Shown in pieces: positions 22,132 through 30,498 of a DNA stretch of 64,000 nt. The stretch spans positions 62,001 to 126,000 of the forward strand of contig NZ_LEKU01000006.1 of NCBI RefSeq assembly GCF_009932355.1, given 5' to 3'. The translations under genes were made by a program, and so were the position numbers. The notes beneath the pieces are model-generated. The model saw only the letters and a program-made list of their open reading frames with translations, was not told where the DNA came from and made no database searches. Numbering within the stretch: position 1 is the first letter of the stretch; each line of letters begins with the position of its first letter. The DNA comes from Riemerella anatipestifer_E (GTDB lineage Bacteria; Bacteroidota; Bacteroidia; Flavobacteriales; Weeksellaceae).

Positions 22132-25100
22132 TTACAAACCAAATTTTTGCATGAGGTAAGTATTTACTTCTTTCATTTCCTCATTAGTTAATAGCTTATC
22201 AAAAACAATAACTTCTGCTATCTCACCACGCCAAGAGCGATTGGTTTGCCCCCTATCTTTAGAGATATAACGCACTCGTGCAACGGTGTTGTCATTAGCA
22301 ACACGGAGAGCATAAACAGCTAGATTATCAGTAGTAAAATTAGTTATAAAATAGTTTTTATCCACACCGTTAATCATCGTTTTACCACTTTGTAAAGTAT
22401 CAAACCTTTTGTTGTCTGACATATATCTTGCACTAAAGATACTACCCAATCTGCCTCCGCTATGAAAATCTGCATAATTATTATCTCCTAATAAGAAATT
22501 AAAGTTATTATTAGCATTAGGATTTACTTTAGAAGCCACAAAGAAGGTTTTACCTTCATAAGTTTTACCCAAGTCTATATAGCTATCACCAGATTTAAAG
22601 CTTAATACTTTTTGTCCATTATAAAGACTAGGGTTTTGTTCTAATGTTATATTATTAGAAGCGTTAACTAAACTATAAGATTCGTTAGTAACTCTATCAA
22701 CTACGGTTTGATTTTGTTCATTTGTCTTTCCTGCATCTACCCAAACTAAGGTATTTCCTATCAAGTTTTTCATGATATTCGGAGCATCACACGCACAGTA
22801 AGGATACACCGTGAAAAAATCAGGGAAGGTTTGGCTGTAAGTTTTACCATCACTATCGGTCAGAGTTAGTTTTACACCGAATTTTCCGTATTTATTATAC
22901 ACTACAGAAGGCTTATCCGTATCGGCATTGCTTACTTGTTCGGCTCCAGGAAACTCCCATTGCTTCTTCACAATATTCTTGCCATAATAGAGTGAAATAT
23001 TAGTGGGTTGGAATACAAAGTCTTTAATAATGGTTGTTTTCTTAGGTGCTTCAATATTGATTTTAACTACATTCATTTTAGCCAAAACCTCATCAGGAAG
23101 TCTTCTCGTCCAAATCCCACTTCCGCTAGTTGCCATAAAAAACTCGCCCGTACGATATTGTATTTTAGGCTCTAGAATATTGAGATTAAAAGGTAAATCT
23201 TCACTGTATTCTTTCCAAGCCCCATCAATATAATAATACACTTTGGATTGGTTATTTCCAAAAATGAAAATCACATCAGTCCCTCTCACATTAAGGATAT
23301 GTCTGTAGTTTCGGCTAGTGTTTGGATTACTAATATTTTGAAAGGTATTTCCACCATCTCTACTGATTTTTAAAATATCGTTTCCTGTAGTATAGGTTCT
23401 TAATACATAAATGATTTTAGGATCACTATCCGAAACCGCTAAATTCATATTATTAGCGAAAGGTGTTGTTTTTTCTTCCCAATTTTTTCCTCCGTCTGTA
23501 GAAGCATACAGGGTGTTATTTACAATTAGATACTGATACAAAGGGTTAGAGAAAGATACTGTATACTGTTGTGGAGCCGCAGTAGGTACGGTAGTCATTT
23601 CCTTCAATAAGTAAACTTTATTATCCTTATAGTTATAAACTTGTAGATTAAATTTACCTAGAGCTTTTTCTTCATTGGTCTGAGTAAAATAGTACATATT
23701 TCCATTATGATCCCTTTGGGTGTAATAAGGTATCCCTCTTCCTGCATAGGGTTCTAGAGGAATTGGGTCTAATTTATACGCAGGCGTATAAGTGGTATTA
23801 ACGTCAGGAGAAACAATAACACCTTGAAAATCTGAGAATACAAAATGTCTTTCATCATTCCCTGGAAGAATATAGCCTGTAGAACTCTCACCTCCACCTA
23901 AGGCTTTGAAAACACCTTTACCATAAGTAGAAACGTGGTAGTTGTCTCCATTATGATACATACCACCACCCATATTGGTGTTATATTCCCCAAGGTCAAA
24001 GCCCCAGTAATCGCTACCCAGTCCAAAAGTTCTTACTTCATTCATGGTTTCAAAAAAGTCAGTAGAGTAGTTAACTCCTCCATCGGTACTTAACCATGTG
24101 TCTACACTACCATCTGTATTGGTCTGTTGATAAAAGGTTTGCATATCAGGATGCAGTTGATTAGGTCCCCAATAACCTCCAAAGTATTTAAAAGTTTGAC
24201 CGCCATCTCTCGAAATATAGGCGTTAAGCCCCCCCACTATGAAAGTATTAGCATCGGTAGGCGAAGCGATGATAGCACAATTATAAAACCCTTGTGTATA
24301 ACTTCCCGTTGGCTGAAAGGGAAAAGTAGCTATATTGATATTAGTTGAACTATTATATCCGTTAGCTCCCGCTCCAGGACCATTAGAGTTAGGTAACAGC
24401 CATGTTTCTCCAGCATCATCACTTCTATACACTCCCCAATGCCCATTATCTCTGGAGGTTTCGTTGGCAATAATATAAGCATAAACCACTTTATCATTAG
24501 CAGATGTTACTGCAAGTCTTGCTCCCCAAGTACGCAACATACTTGTTGCAGGTTCGTACCAACCTTTACCATTGACTCCTTTTTTTACCCAAGTTTCACC
24601 TCCATCGGTGGACTTATAAAAGTACATAAAATTGGTAGTTGCATCGTAGGCTACGGCATAAAATTCATTATTAGAGTTAGGACGTTTAATAATATCTGTA
24701 ATACAAAGAGGAAGTTTAACTTCATATTGATAGCTTACAGACGACCCGCTTCCAACTTGTTTTAGTTTAACAATACCTCGGTTAGTCGCCATTAAGACAT
24801 TGTCATTCATTGCATTTCTATCAGTAGAAACACTTATGATAGTGGTAATATTATTACCTATTTTAGCATATTCTTTTAGGTTGTTAAAGTCAGACAGAAG
24901 TTGCCAAGTGATGCCGCCATCTCTAGAGACATAGAGTCCCGTTCCTGCTCCAGCATAAATTATATTTTCATCTGAAGCCGAAAAACTTAGTGCAGTAATA
25001 TTTTTAATATCATAATCTTTTGTTGCTAAATGCCACATTTTGCCTTTGTTGTGTGAGATATAAATGGTTCCATTCTCCACCGCACACACGGTATGATTAG

Positions 25101-25716
25101 GGTTAGTAGGAGATTGAGCAAAGGCTCTCACATTAGCTTGGCTAGTAACATTATTCTGTCCCATATTAGAGAGCAACTGAACAGGACCATAATAATGCCA
25201 CCCCGAAAAAGTAGCGTGATAAGGTATTTCAGAACTGTCATAGATATTAGATGAGGTACTGCTAGTTGCTATACCTAAACTCCTTAAAACTCTTCTTAGT
25301 AAAGGTGTTTTAGGTCTTTGCGAAAAAGTTTGATTGAGCTCTTGTGTGGAAGGATAGTCTATATAACCCTTTTCGTTTAGGTAAGGTTGTATCTCTCTAC
25401 GCCACTCAAGGTATTCTTTTTCATATTCACTACGGAATTCTTTTTTGATAGGACTATTCTCTTGTCTAGCGTTAGATAACCAAGGTGATTTTTGTACTTT
25501 ATTTGGATTGGAAGCTTTCATTTTTTTGATTTCTTCCAAGGTCTCAGCATCAAAATCTAAAGAGGTATTTGCTCTATGAATATCATATAAGGAATCTACA
25601 ACGAATACATTAGGTTTGTTTTTCTGCATTTCTTTGTAAAATGCAGGAATTTCATCATTTTGTGCTTTTAAGATTCCTACCAAACATAGAAAGATAGAAA
25701 ATAAATATCTAAACAT
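22132..25716 (-). CDS. Large secreted Asp-box propeller / LamG protein
   Basis: 1194 residues. Signal peptide MFRYLFSIFLCLVGILKAQ, a helical N-terminal region (20-140), then a long beta-propeller region with at least six Asp boxes of the S-x-D-x-G-x-T-W type (ISHNKGKMW near 220, VSRDGGITW near 263, KSTDGGETW, RSDDAGETW, ISRDGGQTF, ASTDGGKNW, ISRDGGNTF) as in sialidases and VPS10/sortilin proteins. A PKD-like domain follows near 920-1000 and a LamG/concanavalin-like C-terminal domain ends EVNTYLMQKFGL. The sialidase catalytic arginine triad and FRIP motif were not seen, so binding rather than hydrolysis is likelier. No typical type IX secretion C-terminal signal is visible. It follows the 25730 gene after 13 bp. 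Confidence 0.8.
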   Translation of the reverse strand: MFRYLFSIFLCLVGILKAQNDEIPAFYKEMQKNKPNVFVVDSLYDIHRANTSLDFDAETLEEIKKMKASNPNKVQKSPWLSNARQENSPIKKEFRSEYEKEYLEWRREIQPYLNEKGYIDYPSTQELNQTFSQRPKTPLLRRVLRSLGIATSSTSSNIYDSSEIPYHATFSGWHYYGPVQLLSNMGQNNVTSQANVRAFAQSPTNPNHTVCAVENGTIYISHNKGKMWHLATKDYDIKNITALSFSASDENIIYAGAGTGLYVSRDGGITWQLLSDFNNLKEYAKIGNNITTIISVSTDRNAMNDNVLMATNRGIVKLKQVGSGSSVSYQYEVKLPLCITDIIKRPNSNNEFYAVAYDATTNFMYFYKSTDGGETWVKKGVNGKGWYEPATSMLRTWGARLAVTSANDKVVYAYIIANETSRDNGHWGVYRSDDAGETWLLPNSNGPGAGANGYNSSTNINIATFPFQPTGSYTQGFYNCAIIASPTDANTFIVGGLNAYISRDGGQTFKYFGGYWGPNQLHPDMQTFYQQTNTDGSVDTWLSTDGGVNYSTDFFETMNEVRTFGLGSDYWGFDLGEYNTNMGGGMYHNGDNYHVSTYGKGVFKALGGGESSTGYILPGNDERHFVFSDFQGVIVSPDVNTTYTPAYKLDPIPLEPYAGRGIPYYTQRDHNGNMYYFTQTNEEKALGKFNLQVYNYKDNKVYLLKEMTTVPTAAPQQYTVSFSNPLYQYLIVNNTLYASTDGGKNWEEKTTPFANNMNLAVSDSDPKIIYVLRTYTTGNDILKISRDGGNTFQNISNPNTSRNYRHILNVRGTDVIFIFGNNQSKVYYYIDGAWKEYSEDLPFNLNILEPKIQYRTGEFFMATSGSGIWTRRLPDEVLAKMNVVKINIEAPKKTTIIKDFVFQPTNISLYYGKNIVKKQWEFPGAEQVSNADTDKPSVVYNKYGKFGVKLTLTDSDGKTYSQTFPDFFTVYPYCACDAPNIMKNLIGNTLVWVDAGKTNEQNQTVVDRVTNESYSLVNASNNITLEQNPSLYNGQKVLSFKSGDSYIDLGKTYEGKTFFVASKVNPNANNNFNFLLGDNNYADFHSGGRLGSIFSARYMSDNKRFDTLQSGKTMINGVDKNYFITNFTTDNLAVYALRVANDNTVARVRYISKDRGQTNRSWRGEIAEVIVFDKLLTNEEMKEVNTYLMQKFGL

Positions 25717-25729
25717 GCTTCTTTATCTT

Positions 25730-26434
25730 TTATTTGTATTGAACTAATAGGCTTACAGGAGTGTCACTACCTCCCACCTCATAAGTGAAGTTGAAATTGC
25801 AACAGTCATTATAAGTTGCCACAATTTCTGCAGTGTAGCTACCTGCAGGAAGCTCTTTTATGGTTAATAGCTGCATATTGCCATAGTAGTCTGTAATACC
25901 ATCAGATAAGAAGGTGTTAGATGCTTTATCTATAATTTCCGAAGTATTATCTGCAGTCTTAGTAAGTTTCAACTTGAACAACGGAGCAAAAGCTGAACTT
26001 CTTCCTTTGAAGTTTATAGTACCGTTAAACTGTACTTGCCTACTTTCATTTAGAGTAAATTGCACGATAGTATTAGGTATAGTAGTCTCTACAGAGCCTT
26101 GAGTTACAGAAATACTGCTTGAACTCCTAGTATCCTTAAAATAGGCATAATTTTGAGCGGCAGGATTTCCCTGACTGATAGACACCCAAGAAGCTCCATT
26201 CCAAAAAAAGAATGCGTTTTCTTGAGTATTAAATATCAGTTGCCCTTTCTCATTTCCAGAAGTTGGATTTTGGGATACTCTAGGTACTAGAATACCAGCG
26301 GAAGAATCTGGCGCATCAGGATTTTTGGTTACAATATCTAAGGTAGCTTTAGGATAAGGTGTGTTAATCCCTACTTGAGAATAGGCAACTGTAGATATTG
26401 AGATTAAGAATAAAGAAAATGCATATTTTTTCAT
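25730..26434 (-). CDS. Secreted flavobacterial surface protein
   Basis: 234 residues with a signal peptide (MKKYAFSLFLISISTVAYS) and the start QVGINTPYPKATLDI, then GILVPRV near 45, QLIFNTQ near 63 and WNGASWVSIS near 78. This N-terminus (VGINT-P-ATLDI, G-L-IPR, Q-G-LIYNT, YWNG-W) is a recurrent layout in Bacteroidetes secreted proteins of unknown function that often precede larger surface proteins. The C-terminal half looks like a beta-sandwich with a CCNFNFTYEVGG segment. It is first in a two-gene operon with the 1194-residue propeller protein, so the two may be exported or assembled together. Confidence 0.7.
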   Translation of the reverse strand: MKKYAFSLFLISISTVAYSQVGINTPYPKATLDIVTKNPDAPDSSAGILVPRVSQNPTSGNEKGQLIFNTQENAFFFWNGASWVSISQGNPAAQNYAYFKDTRSSSSISVTQGSVETTIPNTIVQFTLNESRQVQFNGTINFKGRSSAFAPLFKLKLTKTADNTSEIIDKASNTFLSDGITDYYGNMQLLTIKELPAGSYTAEIVATYNDCCNFNFTYEVGGSDTPVSLLVQYK

Positions 26435-26459
26435 AGATTGTTTTTTTAAAAAAGGGGTG

Positions 26460-26467
26460 CAAATTTA
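26460..26467 (-). promoter_or_regulatory. Promoter of the secreted-protein operon
   Basis: Minus TAAATTTG, 25 bp upstream of the ATG at 26434; no clear TTG element. Confidence 0.55.
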
Positions 26468-26603
26468 TGACAAATAGTTTAAATAGGCTAAACCGAGCTT
26501 CTTTCATTTATCTGCTTGAAAAGATTTAATGCATGACACCTCTTGTAAAATAATTAACTTACGCATCCAAATACCCTAAAAATTTCTGCTAGAAATAGGA
26601 AAT

Positions 26604-26630
26604 AAAAAAAGAGAACTTTAGAAAGTTCCC
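26604..26630 (-). terminator. tmRNA terminator
   Basis: On minus, GGGAACTTT and AAAGTTCTC pair (one G-U) with a nominal 2-nt loop, followed by seven T (26610-26604). It lies 14 bp after the tmRNA 3' end. Confidence 0.75.
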
Positions 26631-26644
26631 TTTAGTTTAATTAG

Positions 26645-27041
26645 TGGAGCTGGAGGGATTCGAACCCTCGTCCAAACAAGCAATACGCAAGCTTTCTACA
26701 TGCTTAGTCTGTTTTTAGTTTTCGTCATAAAGCAGACAACAGACCGCCAACTTTACGCTTATCTTTTAAGATTTTCGTCCTTTAGCCAAAGCTTCTAAAG
26801 GCTTATTTCCGCATTTCCTATGCCTCATACTCGGACGCCGCAGAACAGAGCTTCCGTGAGACATCTTGTTTCCTTACTATACTTCGGGAAAAGGCTTATC
26901 CTACTAATGCTTCGGATTAAGCAGCAAGAGCAAACTCTTCGTTGCCAGTTAAACTTTGTAGCAAGGGATTAAAGAGATCGCGCTACGGTTCTCTGCATGC
27001 TTACTTACCTACTGACCTTGCTGTCGAAACCAGTCAGCCCC
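26645..27041 (-). ncRNA. ssrA: Transfer-messenger RNA
   Basis: About 397 nt. On minus the 5' end reads GGGGCUGACUGG and the 3' end CAGCUCCA, which pair as the tRNA-like acceptor stem; the T-arm GGGUUCGAAUCCC is visible at the 3' end. The tag frame (26946-26917) reads GGC AAC GAA GAG TTT GCT CTT GCT GCT TAA, encoding GNEEFALAA. The bases after the discriminator A are CTA, so CCA is not encoded. With SmpB (45097-45555) it rescues stalled ribosomes and tags proteins for proteolysis. The 5' and 3' ends were set by acceptor pairing and may be off by one base. Confidence 0.95.
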
Positions 27042-27057
27042 CGTAAACTTTAGTCCG

Positions 27058-27065
27058 CAAAGATA
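27058..27065 (-). promoter_or_regulatory. ssrA promoter, -7 element
   Basis: Minus TATCTTTG, 16 bp upstream of the predicted 5' end, so the primary transcript probably has a short leader that is trimmed. Confidence 0.6.
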
Positions 27066-27121
27066 GTAATTTTTCTGTTTAGGGAATAAATCTTTAACCC
27101 AAGTTTAAATGATAAGCGTTA

Positions 27122-27140
27122 AATAGTCTTAAAGACTATT
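27122..27140. repeat. Perfect 9-bp inverted repeat
   Basis: AATAGTCTT and AAGACTATT separated by a single A, between the ssrA and 27218 promoters. No T tract follows, so it is not a convincing terminator; an operator is possible but unsupported. Confidence 0.4.
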
Positions 27141-27181
27141 AACCTACTGTTAAACCAATAACTCTATATTACTTTTTGGAT

Positions 27182-27189
27182 TACATTTG
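27182..27189 (+). promoter_or_regulatory. -7 element before the 27218 gene
   Basis: TACATTTG, 28 bp upstream of the first ATG; no TTG at a proper distance. Confidence 0.45.
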
Positions 27190-27217
27190 AAACCTGCATA
27201 ACCTTACCTTAAAAACT

Positions 27218-27985
27218 ATGATGAAAGCTCTATATATTATTATCCTTCCTTTATTACTAAATCAATCTTTGTTTTCTCAAAAAATAATCACAGGGAAAGT
27301 CGTTAGTGAAAATCATATCCCTTTAGGGAATACCCTTGTTATCAATATAACCACCAATCAACAAACCACTACGGATAACAATGGTGCCTTTAATATACCT
27401 GCTTCTGAAAACGAAGAACTAAGATTTGTAAAATACGGTTATGAAAGGGTGGCTCATAAAGTAGCTTCCAAAAGTTTCAGCAATGAATTAAACATAATGC
27501 TACTCCCCTCTTACAAAGAAATCGAAGAAGTGAAACTAAGCATAAAGACTACAGGCAGCATAAAAGAAGACCTAAAACAATTTAAACCCAATAAAAATTT
27601 GGAGCAACTAAAATTGGATTTATTTCTTGATTATAAGAAAACGCCTTATAGCTATTACCAAAAGTCAAAACTAGAAAACCCTATGCTTTTTACTCAACCA
27701 AAAGGAGAAGGGTTCTCTTTAGGAAAAGTAAATAATAAATGGACGCTACTAGATTTACTCCAAATTTTAGATAAAGAATTAGGAGAAGACTATTTCAAGG
27801 AACTCAATATAAATTATGACGAAAAAGATGCCTTCATTTATTTTGTACTTAAAGATTTTGACACGAAAGATATTTTAAAATACGGAAGATTAACTCCTAA
27901 CCATATTGTTCAGTTTATGATTTTAGCAGAACAAAAACGACCTCTTTTTCAAAAAAATAAGTATTACTTAGGCAACCTTTTATAA
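27218..27985 (+). CDS. Secreted carboxypeptidase-regulatory-like domain protein
   Basis: 255 residues. Signal peptide MMKALYIIILPLLLNQSLFSQ; a second ATG at 27221 is equally likely. Residues 22-100 form a CarboxypepD_reg-like beta-sandwich: KIITGKVVSENHIPLGN, TTTDNNGAFNI and LRFVKYGYE are the usual strands. The C-terminal 150 residues are charged and unassigned. Proteins of this type are common in Bacteroidota and lie in the periplasm or outer membrane; the function is unknown. It is in the same direction as the barrel gene at 28218 but separated by 230 bp with a promoter, so separate transcription is likely. Confidence 0.75.
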   Translation: MMKALYIIILPLLLNQSLFSQKIITGKVVSENHIPLGNTLVINITTNQQTTTDNNGAFNIPASENEELRFVKYGYERVAHKVASKSFSNELNIMLLPSYKEIEEVKLSIKTTGSIKEDLKQFKPNKNLEQLKLDLFLDYKKTPYSYYQKSKLENPMLFTQPKGEGFSLGKVNNKWTLLDLLQILDKELGEDYFKELNINYDEKDAFIYFVLKDFDTKDILKYGRLTPNHIVQFMILAEQKRPLFQKNKYYLGNLL

Positions 27986-28087
27986 TTTCTTGCGTCTTAC
28001 TCTATAGAAAACCTAAATAGATTTAATTTTTTAACACAGATAATCAATTAGTTAAAATAAATTACATAAAATATTTACTACTTTGTA

Positions 28088-28119
28088 TTGCATAATAGTG
28101 ATTTATTTACATATCTTTG
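28088..28119 (+). promoter_or_regulatory. Barrel-gene promoter
   Basis: TTG (28088-28090), 21-bp spacer, TATCTTTG (28112-28119), a full consensus match. It predicts a start near 28124 and a leader of about 94 nt. Confidence 0.7.
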
Positions 28120-28148
28120 TATCAGAAAATAAAACTAATAATCTTAAC

Positions 28149-28204
28149 AAAAGAGTCGGGTTTCACATTCATTTAAACTAATAACCACCGCTCGGCTCTT
28201 TTTT
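28149..28204 (+). promoter_or_regulatory. Terminator-like hairpin in the leader (possible attenuator)
   Basis: AAAAGAGTCG (28149-28158) pairs with CGGCTCTTTT (28193-28202), a 10-bp stem with one G-U; inside the 34-nt loop GGTT (28159-28162) can pair with AACC (28183-28186). Six T (28199-28204) overlap the stem's end. It lies between the promoter and the ATG at 28218, so it could terminate the leader unless disrupted. There is no ATG in the leader. Confidence 0.55.
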
Positions 28205-28217
28205 AAAAACAAAAGCT

Positions 28218-30437
28218 ATGAGAAAGACTTATTTTTTACTCGGAATTTTGGTTTCTACAGCCGCATTTTCACAAACCAATTCTAAAACCGATTCTACTAA
28301 AACTAAAAAGTTAGAAGAAGTTACAATCACCAAGAAATTCATTCAGCAAAAATCGGATAGAATGGTGTATAATGTAGCAGCATCTCCCGCAGCCAAAGGG
28401 AATACTGTTTTAGAGCTTCTACAAAAAACGCCAACCGTTACTACTACTGATGGGAAAGAGTTTAAAATTTTAGGAAAGTCTAATACCACCATTTTCATCA
28501 ATGGAAGAAAAGCGAATATGAATGCTGATGCTTTGTTAGCTCTACTAAAAAGCACTCCTTCTGAAAACATTTCTAAGATAGAAGTTATTAGTGTTCCTGG
28601 TAGTGAGTACAATGTGGAAGGCGACACAGGCATCATTAACATCGTTATGAAAAAGAAGAATACCGATGGTTTTAATGGTGTCCTAAGAATGGAAAATGAG
28701 CAAGCATTTTATAATAATACTTCGTCTAACCTCAGCTTAAACTACAGAAAAAATAAACTTGGCATAAGCACAAGTTTAGGATATAGCGAAGACAACTATA
28801 AACAAAAGTTTACAATAGAGAACGGAACCTCTACAACCAAAACTCTTAGCCTTGTGGATATTGATATGCCTTCTCAAAGAACTAATTTCAATATTACCGC
28901 AGATTATGAACTCACTGAAAAGAGTAACTTAAACTTTAGTTTTAATTCTGGACTTTCTTTTCAGAAAGAAGGCAAAACTACTTCTAACAACCAAGACTTC
29001 ATCAATGGAAACTTATTCCAAATACGCCCATCAGAAGGACTAGAGAAAGAAAACACTCAAAATTTCTCTACCGCTCTTAACTATGATTTAAAAACAGATA
29101 AAAATGGGAGCGTGCTAAAAATCAATCTATCTCACCTCAAATTTAATCGACAAAACAACAGTAATTTACTATTTTATTCTGGCGTAGGCAATAATGCCGC
29201 TTCTCTTAATTCGGCTATGAATCAAGAGGCGCCTCAAAACATCAATAATACCTCTGGATTTTTAGATTATATTTGGAAACTCAAAGATAATTCTACTCTA
29301 TCCGTAGGTGGAAACTTCAGTACTACCAAAACAGATAACAATACTATTTTTGATATTGCCGCTTCGGATTTAGTATTTTATAGAAATAATGCACTGAGTA
29401 ACCACTTTATTTATCAAGAAAATATAGGTACTGTCTATACCAACTACGAGAGAAATTTTGGCGAAAAGCTTTCTACAAAGGTAGGTTTACGATACGAAAT
29501 GACCTCTACAAAAGGTGATGTGGAAGGAAAAAATGACCCTTATTATCATTTCAAAAATAATTACAGTAATTTACTTCCGTTCCTCAATTTAGCTTATCAG
29601 GCTAATGACAATCACTCTATCAGCTACTCTTTTTCTAGCCGAGTACGAAGACCTTCATTTTGGGAACTCAATCCTGTAAGAATGTACACCACAGAAACTA
29701 ACTTTGGACAAAACAACCCCTTTATGAAAGCATCTACCAGCTACAACCAACAGCTAATGTATATGTTTAAGAGTACTTATTTCCTAAGCCTTAGCCAAAA
29801 CTATACTAAAGATGCAACCACTCAAATACCTTTACAAAAGACCAATGGCAACATTACGGAGCTGAGATACATAAGAACTAACTATGGTAACAAAAACCAG
29901 CTATCTGCAAGTATAGGCATGCAAAAAGCCTTCTTTAATGGTAGATGGATGGGAAGTTTTAACGCTACTGGAGTTTATACCCGTTTTAGTGGTAGTGTAG
30001 GCAAAGACCCTTTAACTCAAGAAGTTTTCCCTACTTATATTGTGGATAGAACTACCGAATATCTAGTATTAAGTTCTAACAACCAAATTGCTCTTAACAA
30101 AGCCAAAAATCTTTGGTTAGATGTAGATTACTTTTGGATTTCTAAACAAAAAATGGAAATAGGAACTATCAGTGCTCTACAAAAGCTAGACCTTTCTATA
30201 AAAAAGAATTGGGAAAACTGGACTTTTCGTTTTACAGCGAATGATGTCTTTAATACAATGGGATACATTCATATAAAAAACCAACAAGAGAATGGATACA
30301 TTAGTGATGTTACCCAAAGACAATATAACCAAACTTATGCTCTTTCGGTTACTTATAATTTCGGAAACCAAAAGGTTAAAAAAGTAAAGAAAAACGAAAA
30401 CTCTAATAACGATATCCAAACTAGGACTGGAAGATAA
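28218..30437 (+). CDS. TonB-receptor-like outer membrane beta-barrel
   Basis: 739 residues. Signal peptide MRKTYFLLGILVSTAAFS, a TonB-box-like KKLEEVTITKKF (31-42), a plug domain with FINGRKANMNADALLALL and IEVISVPGSEYNVEGDTGIINI (93-140), then a 22-strand-type barrel ending in LSVTYNFGNQ (near 720) plus a charged tail. This layout matches the OMP_b-brl_3 family of Bacteroidota. The usual N-terminal carboxypeptidase-regulatory domain is absent. It is predicted to sit in the outer membrane; the ligand is unknown. Its leader carries a terminator-like hairpin and it ends at a bidirectional terminator. Confidence 0.85.
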   Translation: MRKTYFLLGILVSTAAFSQTNSKTDSTKTKKLEEVTITKKFIQQKSDRMVYNVAASPAAKGNTVLELLQKTPTVTTTDGKEFKILGKSNTTIFINGRKANMNADALLALLKSTPSENISKIEVISVPGSEYNVEGDTGIINIVMKKKNTDGFNGVLRMENEQAFYNNTSSNLSLNYRKNKLGISTSLGYSEDNYKQKFTIENGTSTTKTLSLVDIDMPSQRTNFNITADYELTEKSNLNFSFNSGLSFQKEGKTTSNNQDFINGNLFQIRPSEGLEKENTQNFSTALNYDLKTDKNGSVLKINLSHLKFNRQNNSNLLFYSGVGNNAASLNSAMNQEAPQNINNTSGFLDYIWKLKDNSTLSVGGNFSTTKTDNNTIFDIAASDLVFYRNNALSNHFIYQENIGTVYTNYERNFGEKLSTKVGLRYEMTSTKGDVEGKNDPYYHFKNNYSNLLPFLNLAYQANDNHSISYSFSSRVRRPSFWELNPVRMYTTETNFGQNNPFMKASTSYNQQLMYMFKSTYFLSLSQNYTKDATTQIPLQKTNGNITELRYIRTNYGNKNQLSASIGMQKAFFNGRWMGSFNATGVYTRFSGSVGKDPLTQEVFPTYIVDRTTEYLVLSSNNQIALNKAKNLWLDVDYFWISKQKMEIGTISALQKLDLSIKKNWENWTFRFTANDVFNTMGYIHIKNQQENGYISDVTQRQYNQTYALSVTYNFGNQKVKKVKKNENSNNDIQTRTGR

Positions 30438-30458
30438 GTTTTACATTTAATCTTAAAT

Positions 30459-30490
30459 AAAAAGAGGCTTCGTAAATGAAGCCTCTTTTT
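30459..30490. terminator. Bidirectional terminator, barrel / RND
   Basis: AAAAAGAGGCTTC and GAAGCCTCTTTTT form a perfect 13-bp stem with a 6-nt loop, T-rich on both sides, between convergent genes. Confidence 0.9.
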
Positions 30491-30498
30491 TTGTTATT

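Noticed and set aside
26641..26700. tRNA-like sequence with GGTTCGAATCC on minus
   Set aside because: It is the 3' half of tmRNA; the 5' half and tag frame are 350 nt away, so it is not a separate tRNA gene.
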